From NCBI GenBank assembly GCA_005888315.1, contig VAWH01000066.1, forward strand, positions 1 through 43,169: 43,169 nucleotides of DNA, given 5' to 3'. The translations under genes and the position numbers were made by a program. This stretch comes from Actinomycetota bacterium (GTDB lineage Bacteria; Actinomycetota; Thermoleophilia; Gaiellales; Gaiellaceae). Below, piece after piece: positions 37,066 to 43,169 of the stretch. The notes beneath the pieces are model-generated. The model was given only the letters and a program-made list of their open reading frames with translations. It was not told the origin of the DNA and made no database searches. The first letter of the stretch is position 1. Each line of letters opens with the position of its first letter.

Positions 37066-38090
37066 TCCAGAGAGCGCTCGCACGGCTGCTCGACGGACAC
37101 GATCTCTCGCGGGACGAGGCGCGCGGCGTCATGGGCTCGATCATGAGCGGCGAGGCAACCTCGGCACAGATCGCCGGTTTCCTGATCGCGCTGCGGGCGA
37201 AGGGCGAAACCGCGGATGAAATCGCCGGCTGCGCCGAGGCGATGCGCGAGCACGCGGTGGCAGTGCGGCCGCGGCGCGAGGACCTCGTCGACACGGCGGG
37301 CACAGGCGGCGACGGTGCGAGGACGATCAACATCTCGACCGCCGCGGCCCTCGTGGCGGCGGCAGCGGGTGCAGGCGTGGCGAAGCACGGCAACCGCGCC
37401 GTCTCGTCCGCGTCGGGCTCGGCCGACGTGCTCGAAGCCCTCGGCTTCAACCTCGAACTGGGCGCAGAAAGTGTCGCGAGGTCGATCGACGAGCTCGGCT
37501 TCGGCTTTCTCTTCGCGCCGACGCATCATCCGGCGATGAGGCACGCCGCGCCGGTGCGGCGCGAGCTGGCGGCGCGTACCGTCTTCAACGTACTCGGCCC
37601 GCTCACGAACCCGGCCGGCGCGCGTGCCCAGGTGCTGGGCGTTTACGCGCCCGAGCTGGTGCGGACGATCGCAGAGGTGCTCTTGCAGCTCGGGGCGCGC
37701 CACGCCTTCGTCGTCCACGGGGCCGGCGGAATCGACGAGCTCTCTCCGGCGGGTCCCAACTTCGTCTGCGAGGTGGTGGACGACAGCGTGCGGACGCGGA
37801 ACATCGACCCGCTCGAGTTCGGCTTGGAGCGGTGCGATCCCGGCGAGCTGCGGGGCGGCTCACCCGAGGAGAACGCGGCGGCGATCCGCGCGGTCTTCGC
37901 GGGGGAGAACGGCGGCCGCCGGAGCGCGATCCTGCTCAACGCCGCCGGCGCGATCGCGGCCGGCGGACACGCCGAGGACCTGCGCGAGGGACTCGAGCTT
38001 GCGCGCGAGGCGGTCGACTCGGGCGCTGCGGCCGCGCGGCTCGACGAGCTAATCGCCTTCACGCAGAGCGGCCAGGTGGTGGCGGAGTGA
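37062..38090 (+). CDS. trpD: Anthranilate phosphoribosyltransferase
   Basis: The 342-residue product joins anthranilate to PRPP. Motifs are DTAGTGGDGARTINISTA, the PRPP and anthranilate segment KHGNRAVSSASGSADVLEAL, and FNVLGPLTNPAGA. GTG at 37062 overlaps the trpG stop as GTGA, with GGAGG 7 nt upstream (37050-37054). Length is normal. The stop overlaps trpCF as GTGA, so translation passes directly along the operon. Confidence 0.97.
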   Translation: MIQRALARLLDGHDLSRDEARGVMGSIMSGEATSAQIAGFLIALRAKGETADEIAGCAEAMREHAVAVRPRREDLVDTAGTGGDGARTINISTAAALVAAAAGAGVAKHGNRAVSSASGSADVLEALGFNLELGAESVARSIDELGFGFLFAPTHHPAMRHAAPVRRELAARTVFNVLGPLTNPAGARAQVLGVYAPELVRTIAEVLLQLGARHAFVVHGAGGIDELSPAGPNFVCEVVDDSVRTRNIDPLEFGLERCDPGELRGGSPEENAAAIRAVFAGENGGRRSAILLNAAGAIAAGGHAEDLREGLELAREAVDSGAAAARLDELIAFTQSGQVVAE

Positions 38091-39304
38091 GCCGCTTTCG
38101 CGATGCACTCGCAGCGCCGGGCCTCGCGGCGATCGCCGAGGTCAAGCGGCGTTCGCCCTCGGCCGGCGAGCTGCGCCCAGACGCCGACCCGGCCGTGCTG
38201 GCGGCGCAGTTCGCAAGGGCGGGAGCCGCCGCTGTCTCGATCCTCGTCGACGAGCGCTTCGGCGGCTCGGTCGAGGATCTGCGCGCGGCGCGATCGGCAA
38301 CCTCGGCGCCGCTGCTCGCGAAGGGCTTCTTCCACGAGGAGGCGCAACTGAACGGCCTGAGCCGGGCGGGCGCGGACGCCGTGCTCCTGCTCCTGCGCGA
38401 CCTCGACGACCGGCGCGCGGCGGCGATGCTCGCGCGCGCCGAAGAGCTTGGCCTCGACGCGCTCGTCGAGGCCCATGACGCGGACGAGCTTGCGCGCGCC
38501 GTCGAGCTCGGCGCCGAGGTGATCGGCATCAACGCTCGAGATCTCGACACGTTCGCGGTCGACCGTGGCGCGGCGCTCGAGCTGGTCGCGCAAGCCGCCG
38601 ACTTGGCGGCGGCGCCTGAAGGTCGTGCGGGCTCTGCCCGCGCGACCGCTTCGCATCTTTCCCGCGACCGCCTGATCGTCGCCGAAAGCGGGGTCGCCGC
38701 CCGCGCCCACGGCGCTGCGGCGGAGCTGGCCGGCGCCGACGCGATCCTCGTCGGCTCGGCGCTGATGCGCGCGCCGGACCCCGCCGCCAAACTGCGCGAG
38801 CTGCTGGGGCGTCCGCTTGTCAAGATCTGCGGCCTGACTCGGGAGGAGGACGTCGCAGTCGCCGCGGCGGCCGGCGCCGACCTGGCCGGCTTCATCCTCG
38901 CCCGCGAGACTCCCCGGCGCGCTCCGTCGGTCCTCCCGGTTCCGGACGCCATGCTCTCGGTCGCCGTCTACGTCGGCGAGCGCGGCGACGCGGACAGCGA
39001 TCTGGCGCAGCTCTATCCGCGCGAGAACGGTCATCGGGGGCGTGACGGCGTGCTCCTCCGCGGCGACCGGCAGGTCGCGCGGGTGGTCGATCGCGCCTGG
39101 CATCAGGAGGACCCGGAGCACATCGAGCGCGCCCGCGCCGCCGAGGGGCGGATCGTGCTCGCCGGCGGGCTCACGCCGGAGAACGTCGGCGAGGCGGTCG
39201 CGGCCGTGCGGCCGTGGGCGGTCGACGCGAGCTCGAGTCTCGAAACCGAGCCCGGGATCAAGGATCACGAGCGGGTGCACGCATTCGTGGAGGCCGCGCG
39301 ATAA
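38087..39304 (+). CDS. Fused indole-3-glycerol-phosphate synthase and phosphoribosylanthranilate isomerase
   Basis: The 405-residue protein combines TrpC and TrpF. The synthase part (1 to about 242) has [15 protein letters not shown] with the catalytic lysine, [34 protein letters not shown] and VAESGV, then a low-complexity insert near 180. The isomerase part begins at LVKICG (C248) and includes [13 protein letters not shown] and [16 protein letters not shown]. It is only about 160 residues rather than 200: the strand and loop that carry the general acid aspartate and the GGTG phosphate loop are not visible. Isomerase activity is therefore uncertain, and a PriA-like HisA elsewhere might cover it. 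GTG start overlaps the trpD stop. Confidence 0.88.
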   Translation: MSRFRDALAAPGLAAIAEVKRRSPSAGELRPDADPAVLAAQFARAGAAAVSILVDERFGGSVEDLRAARSATSAPLLAKGFFHEEAQLNGLSRAGADAVLLLLRDLDDRRAAAMLARAEELGLDALVEAHDADELARAVELGAEVIGINARDLDTFAVDRGAALELVAQAADLAAAPEGRAGSARATASHLSRDRLIVAESGVAARAHGAAAELAGADAILVGSALMRAPDPAAKLRELLGRPLVKICGLTREEDVAVAAAAGADLAGFILARETPRRAPSVLPVPDAMLSVAVYVGERGDADSDLAQLYPRENGHRGRDGVLLRGDRQVARVVDRAWHQEDPEHIERARAAEGRIVLAGGLTPENVGEAVAAVRPWAVDASSSLETEPGIKDHERVHAFVEAAR

Positions 39305-40422
39305 CCGCGGTCGGCCGCACCTACGGCGAGTACGGCGGGCGCTACGTTCCCGAGACCCTGGTCCCGGCCCTCGACGAGCTCGGGGCCGGCTGGCGCGAGG
39401 CGCTCGCCCATCCTCCGTTCGGGGACGAGCTGGAGGCGCTCGGGCGCTCCTACGGCGGCCGCCCCACGCCGCTGACGCTTGCCGAACGCTTCGCGCCCGG
39501 AAAGCGCCTCTACCTGAAGCGCGAGGACTTGCTCCACACCGGCGCGCACAAGCTCAACAACGCGCTCGGCCAGGCCCTGCTCGCGCGGCGGCTCGGGAAG
39601 CGCCGAATCGTCGCCGAGACGGGCGCCGGCCAACACGGCGTCGCGACCGCGACGGTCTGTGCGCGGTTCGGCTTCGAGTGCGTCGTCTACATGGGCGCCG
39701 AAGACATGATCCGGCAGGCGCCGAACGTCGAGCGGATGGGCCTACTCGGCGCCGAGGTACGCCCGGTCGAGTTCGGGACGCAGACGCTGAAAGAGGCGAC
39801 GAGCGAAGCGATCCGCGACTGGATCACGAACGTCGAGACGACCCACTACCTGATCGGCTCGTGTGTCGGCCCGGCGCCGTACCCCGAGATCGTGCGCGAG
39901 CTGCAGGCCGTGATCGGCCGGGAGGCGCGTGAGCAGATCCTCGCTGCCGAGGGGCGCCTGCCAGAGGTCGCGATCGCCTGCGTCGGCGGCGGCTCGAATG
40001 CGATCGGGCTTTTTGCGGGCTTCCTGGACGACGCCGAGGTCCGGCTCGTCGGGGTCGAGGCCGTCGGGGCGGCCAGCCTCGGCGCCGGCCGCGCTGGCGT
40101 CCTCCACGGCTCGCGTTCCTCGCTTCTCGTGGACGACGATGGCCAGGTCCTCGACGCCCACTCGATCTCGGCCGGCCTCGACTACCCCGGCGTCGGCCCC
40201 GAGCATGCGTTCCTCCGCGACAGCGGCCGCGCAGAGTACGTCGGCGCGAGCGACGAGGAAGCGCTCGCCTCCTTCCGCCGCCTCGCAGCGACCGAAGGGA
40301 TCATCCCTGCGCTCGAGCCCTCGCACGCGCTCGCGAAGGCACTCGAGCTGCAGGAAGACCTGGTCCTCGTCTGCCTCTCCGGCCGCGGCGACAAGGACCT
40401 GTCCGCGGTCCTGTCCCGTTGA
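39301..40422 (+). CDS. trpB: Tryptophan synthase beta subunit, probable ATA start
   Basis: The PLP enzyme joins indole and serine to give tryptophan. The N-terminus [33 protein letters not shown] with Schiff-base K84, and [13 protein letters not shown] are typical. No ATG, GTG or TTG lies near the conserved start; the nearest upstream is a GTG at 39214, 87 nt inside trpCF. ATA at 39301-39303 overlaps the trpCF TAA stop as ATAA and has GGAGG exactly 7 nt upstream (39289-39293), the same arrangement as at trpG and trpD. The resulting 373 residues have the family length. Confidence 0.93.
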   Translation: MTAVGRTYGEYGGRYVPETLVPALDELGAGWREALAHPPFGDELEALGRSYGGRPTPLTLAERFAPGKRLYLKREDLLHTGAHKLNNALGQALLARRLGKRRIVAETGAGQHGVATATVCARFGFECVVYMGAEDMIRQAPNVERMGLLGAEVRPVEFGTQTLKEATSEAIRDWITNVETTHYLIGSCVGPAPYPEIVRELQAVIGREAREQILAAEGRLPEVAIACVGGGSNAIGLFAGFLDDAEVRLVGVEAVGAASLGAGRAGVLHGSRSSLLVDDDGQVLDAHSISAGLDYPGVGPEHAFLRDSGRAEYVGASDEEALASFRRLAATEGIIPALEPSHALAKALELQEDLVLVCLSGRGDKDLSAVLSR

Positions 40423-40447
40423 GCCGGCCGCAGCCGGAAACCCGCAC

Positions 40448-40492
40448 CCCCACCCTTATTTGGGTGGGGCCGCTCCCTCCGCCCTCGGCGGA
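40448..40492 (+). terminator. Two hairpins between trpB and trpA
   Basis: CCCCACCC/GGGTGGGG with loop TTATTT (40448-40469) and TCCGCC/GGCGGA with loop CTC (40478-40492) lie in the 142-bp gap before the preferred trpA start. They may partly end transcription or protect the upstream mRNA, giving different TrpB and TrpA levels. No T-run follows either hairpin. Confidence 0.5.
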
Positions 40493-40564
40493 TGACGCTA
40501 CCGAAGAGCCTGTGGCGTGTCTGCAACGGAATTGCGCCAATTCGGTGCCGATCCGTCCACAGCG

Positions 40565-41278
40565 ATGAAGACGCTGGCGATCTACCTGATGTGCGGCGCG
40601 GCGACGCCGAAGCTCGCTGAGGCGGCCGTCGAAGGCGGCGCCGACATCGTCGAGCTTGGGTTTCCGTTCTCGGATCCGCTCGCCGACGGCCCCGTGATCC
40701 GGCGGGCCGGCGAGCGAGCTCTCGACGAGGGGATGCGCACGGCCGCCTGCCTCGAGTGCCTGGCGGCGACGCGCCGGCGGGTCGAGGTACCCCTGATCCC
40801 GATGACCTACGCCTCGCTGCTCGAGGCCTACGGATACGACCGCTTCGCCACCGCAGCGGCCGAGGCGGGTGCGACGAGCCTGATCGTCGCCGACCTTCCT
40901 GTCGACGCCGAGCCGGGGCTCCGCCGCGTGCAGCTCGTTGCGCCCACCTCGACCGACGAGCGGATCGCACTCGCGGCCGAGCGGACGGACGGCTGGCTCT
41001 ACCTCGTCACGGTCACCGGCACGACGGGCGCGCGTGGCGACCTTTCCCCCGCTCTCCGCACCCTCGTCGAGCGCGCCCGCGACCTCACGGGCTTACCGCT
41101 CTACGCCGGTTTCGGCATCTCGACCCCCGAGCAGGCGGCCGCGGCGGCGGCGATCGCCGACGGCGTCGTCGTCGGGTCGCGAGCCGTCGAGGTTGCCGCA
41201 GATGGACCAGCGGCGCTGCGCGAGTACGTCGCGTCGCTTCGTGAGGCCGTCGATTCGGCACCCCTGGTCAGCTCGTAG
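40565..41278 (+). CDS. trpA: Tryptophan synthase alpha subunit
   Basis: The 237-residue product from ATG 40565 cleaves indole-glycerol-phosphate to indole. Catalytic residues match the alpha-subunit pair: E30 in DIVELGFPFSDPLADGP and D41. Other motifs are PLIPMTYASLLEAYGYDRF and YAGFGISTPEQ. It lacks the usual short N-terminal helix. A GTG at 40517 would add 16 codons, but those have only about 56 percent GC at third positions and no TrpA-like sequence, so ATG is preferred. It ends 11 bp inside the convergent alcohol dehydrogenase gene. Confidence 0.93.
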   Translation: MKTLAIYLMCGAATPKLAEAAVEGGADIVELGFPFSDPLADGPVIRRAGERALDEGMRTAACLECLAATRRRVEVPLIPMTYASLLEAYGYDRFATAAAEAGATSLIVADLPVDAEPGLRRVQLVAPTSTDERIALAAERTDGWLYLVTVTGTTGARGDLSPALRTLVERARDLTGLPLYAGFGISTPEQAAAAAAIADGVVVGSRAVEVAADGPAALREYVASLREAVDSAPLVSS

Positions 41279-42233
41279 CGACGTCGAGCACAGCGGTGCC
41301 GCGAACCTCGCCACGACGCAGGCGCTCGAGCCCCTCGTTCGCCTGCTCGAGCGGAAATGCCTCCACGCTCGTCCTCACGGGGACCTGCGGCGCCAGCGCG
41401 AGGAACTCCTCGCCGTCACTCCGGGTCAGGTTCGCAACCGACCGCAGCACCCGCTCGCCCCAGAGCAGCTCGTACGGAAAGGCCGGGATGTCCGTCATGT
41501 GGATGCCCGCGCAGACGACGGTGCCGCCCTTCGCGAGCGCGCGCAGCGCCGTCGGGACGAGCCCGCCGACGGGAGCGAAGATGATCGCGGCGTCCAGCTC
41601 CTCGGGTGGCGCCTCGTCCGATCCTCCCGTCCAGTCGGCACCGAGCTCGCGGGCGAACGCCTGCCCCTCGTCGTCGCCAGGGCGCGTGAAGACGAACACG
41701 CGGCGCCCCTCATGCCGCGCAACCTGCGCCACGATGTGCGCCGAGGAGCCGAAGCCGTAGAGGCCGACGCGCTCGGCGTTGCCGGCAATCCGGAGCGACC
41801 GGTAGCCGATCAGTCCGGCACAGAGCAGGGGAGCCGCCTCGAGATCGGAATAGTCCTCAGGCAGTGCGAAGCAAAAACGCTCATCGACGACGGTGTATTC
41901 GGCGTAGCCGCCGTCCAGGTCGTAGCCCGTGAAGCGTGCTCGGTCGCACAGGTTTTCGCGGCCGGAGCGGCAGAACCGGCACTCGCCGTCCGCCCAGCCG
42001 AGCCAGGGGATCCCGACCCGCCGCTCCTCGCCCACGACCGTGCCGACGATCTGGTGGCCGAGCACGAGCGGCAGCTTCGGGTGGGGAAGCTCGCCGTCGA
42101 GGATGTGCAGGTCGGTGCGGCAGACGCCGCAGGCGTGGACTCGGACGAGCAACTGGCCGGGAGCCGGTGTCGGCTCCGGCAGCACTGCTCCGTGCAACGG
42201 AGCAGTCGCCCGCTCTAGCACCATCGCCCGCAT
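41268..42233 (-). CDS. Zinc-binding alcohol dehydrogenase (TIGR02822-like)
   Basis: The 321-residue medium-chain dehydrogenase has CGVCRTDLH with zinc ligand C38, then LVLGHQIVG (H60, with Q where most relatives have E), and a fold with APLLCAGLIGYRSLRIAG and GLYGFGSSAHIVAQVA. The structural-zinc segment reads WADGECRFCRSGRENLC: three cysteines (C85, C88, C96) remain and the first is replaced by D82. Substrate unknown, probably a primary alcohol or aldehyde. ATG 42231-42233; AGAGAG lies directly upstream. It is divergent from the NlpC/P60 gene, 19 bp apart. Confidence 0.88.
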   Translation of the reverse strand: MRAMVLERATAPLHGAVLPEPTPAPGQLLVRVHACGVCRTDLHILDGELPHPKLPLVLGHQIVGTVVGEERRVGIPWLGWADGECRFCRSGRENLCDRARFTGYDLDGGYAEYTVVDERFCFALPEDYSDLEAAPLLCAGLIGYRSLRIAGNAERVGLYGFGSSAHIVAQVARHEGRRVFVFTRPGDDEGQAFARELGADWTGGSDEAPPEELDAAIIFAPVGGLVPTALRALAKGGTVVCAGIHMTDIPAFPYELLWGERVLRSVANLTRSDGEEFLALAPQVPVRTSVEAFPLEQANEGLERLRRGEVRGTAVLDVATS

Positions 42234-42252
42234 CTCTCTATCGTGCCGGTGG

Positions 42253-43169
42253 ATGCGCGCCCTCGCCTTCACGGCCGCGGTCGCGATCGCGCTCGCCGCT
42301 GCGCCCGTCGCGGCCGCCGACATCCTCGGCACGGCGCAAGTGCGGACCGCGGACGGCAAGCTGCTCGCGGCCGCCGGGGACGGCTCGTTCAGGTATCCCG
42401 CGGATGGCTCCGTGCTCACGATCGGCAAGGTCGAGGCGACCGAAACGCGCGTCGACCTCGAGGACGTCTCGATGCTCGGGGGCCGCGTCCACGCCGACCG
42501 GGTCACGATCCGCCACGGACGCCGCGCCGCGATCTCAGGCCTTGTCGTCCAGGGCCTCCTGCGCGATGCGAGCGCGAACGCGCTCTTCCAGCTCGATACC
42601 GGCAGCTATCTGGTCGTCAGCCAGAAGGCGGTGATCGGCAAGAAGACGGGCTACGTCGGCCTGCGGCTGAGCGTTGCCGCCGGCTACCCGGGCGTCGCGC
42701 GCGGCGCGCAGGTGCTCGTGGGGCTGCGGGAACGAGGCAGCGAGAGCACGAAGCAGCTGGCGAACCGGGTCGTCACGGCTGCCGGGCCATGGGCGGCGCT
42801 CGGCTTCGGCGCGGCACCGTCGATCGCGGGGCTACCGGTCGTGACGGAACCGCTTCTCAACGGCATCCTGCCGCCCGCGAACGGGGTCGGCGGCCGCGCG
42901 GTCGCGATCGCAGCCCAGTACCTGGGGGTTCCGTATCGCTGGGGCGGCGCGAGCCCGCTCACCGGCTTCGATTGCTCCGGCTTGACGATGTTCGTCTACG
43001 CGCAACTCGGGGTCGCCCTCACGCACTACACGGGGGCTCAGCTCCACGAGGGCACGCCCGTGCCCCCGGAGGCGCTGCAGCCCGGCGACCTCGTCTTCTT
43101 CGACGCCGGCGCCTTCGGGATCCCCGGCCACGAAGGCATGTACGTCGGCGGCGGGCTCTTCATCCATGC
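42253..43169 (+). CDS. Secreted NlpC/P60 hydrolase, 3' end beyond the window
   Basis: At least 305 residues are encoded from ATG 42253 to the edge. A signal peptide (about 1-22, VAIALAAAPVAAAD) is followed by a beta-rich region of about 190 residues and an NlpC/P60 domain with the nucleophile C241 in GFDCSGLTMFVY, preceded by YLGVPYRWGGASP, and H293 in GHEGMYVGGG. Such cysteine peptidases cut peptidoglycan stem peptides outside the cell. The frame is open throughout and has no stop before the edge. Confidence 0.9.
   Translation, partial: MRALAFTAAVAIALAAAPVAAADILGTAQVRTADGKLLAAAGDGSFRYPADGSVLTIGKVEATETRVDLEDVSMLGGRVHADRVTIRHGRRAAISGLVVQGLLRDASANALFQLDTGSYLVVSQKAVIGKKTGYVGLRLSVAAGYPGVARGAQVLVGLRERGSESTKQLANRVVTAAGPWAALGFGAAPSIAGLPVVTEPLLNGILPPANGVGGRAVAIAAQYLGVPYRWGGASPLTGFDCSGLTMFVYAQLGVALTHYTGAQLHEGTPVPPEALQPGDLVFFDAGAFGIPGHEGMYVGGGLFIH

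Noticed and set aside
40517-40564. GTG start for trpA
   Set aside because: Codons have about 56 percent third-position GC and no TrpA-like sequence.
41936-42634. 232-codon plus-strand frame overlapping the start of the NlpC/P60 gene
   Set aside because: It is out of frame with the NlpC/P60 protein, Arg/Ser-rich, and covers the divergent alcohol dehydrogenase start.

Overview
The window is about 43 kb of high-GC, gene-dense bacterial DNA. GTG and TTG starts are common, genes often overlap by 4 bp (ATGA/GTGA), and no intergenic gap exceeds about 230 bp. Base composition, protein style and gene order (rpmE, DUF1385, prfA, prmC, tsaC, glyA, upp; compact trpLEGD(CF)BA; many acyl-CoA enzymes) suggest an actinobacterium, probably class Thermoleophilia (Gaiellales/Solirubrobacterales-like). 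That placement is inference. No rRNA, tRNA, CRISPR array, integrase or transposase was seen.

Region 1 (1-8.7 kb). The tail of a sugar-nucleotide dehydratase/epimerase faces a long minus-strand run: threonine dehydratase, rpmE, DUF1385 membrane protein, a secreted glucuronyl C5-epimerase-like protein, prfA, prmC, tsaC, glyA, upp. Two palindromic REP-like units lie between the facing genes.

Region 2 (8.7-15.5 kb). A secreted glycoside hydrolase with an apparent single-base frameshift, then etfB-etfA-ETF:quinone oxidoreductase (minus), an M23 peptidase and a TolB-like propeller.

Region 3 (15.5-20.7 kb). Enoyl-CoA hydratase and the split small and large subunits of a B12 mutase whose active-site pair looks like isobutyryl-CoA mutase, with an MBL hydrolase and two related membrane-anchored proteins.

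Region 4 (20.7-26.4 kb). A convergent histidine kinase/OmpR regulator pair, then a membrane-anchored collagen-like Gly-X-Y protein, a 34-codon ORF and a small membrane protein.

Region 5 (26.4-35.1 kb). Cobalamin adenosyltransferase, acyl-CoA dehydrogenase, lipoprotein, HD-GYP regulator, 3-hydroxyacyl-CoA dehydrogenase, SRPBCC protein, thiolase, a TIGR03118 protein and a phospholipase-D-type enzyme. With the ETF system, enoyl-CoA hydratase and mutase these make a nearly complete beta-oxidation and short/branched acyl-CoA set: dehydrogenation passing electrons to ETF and quinone, hydration, oxidation, thiolysis, and B12-dependent rearrangement with its own cofactor supply.

Region 6 (35.1-41.3 kb). 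A complete tryptophan operon behind a Trp-rich, apparently leaderless leader peptide and attenuator. trpC and trpF are fused, the TrpF half is short, and trpB has no ordinary start near its conserved N-terminus. A zinc alcohol dehydrogenase and the start of an NlpC/P60 hydrolase end the window.

Most tail-to-tail gene pairs carry an inverted repeat at or across the two stop codons, a recurring compact terminator design here.
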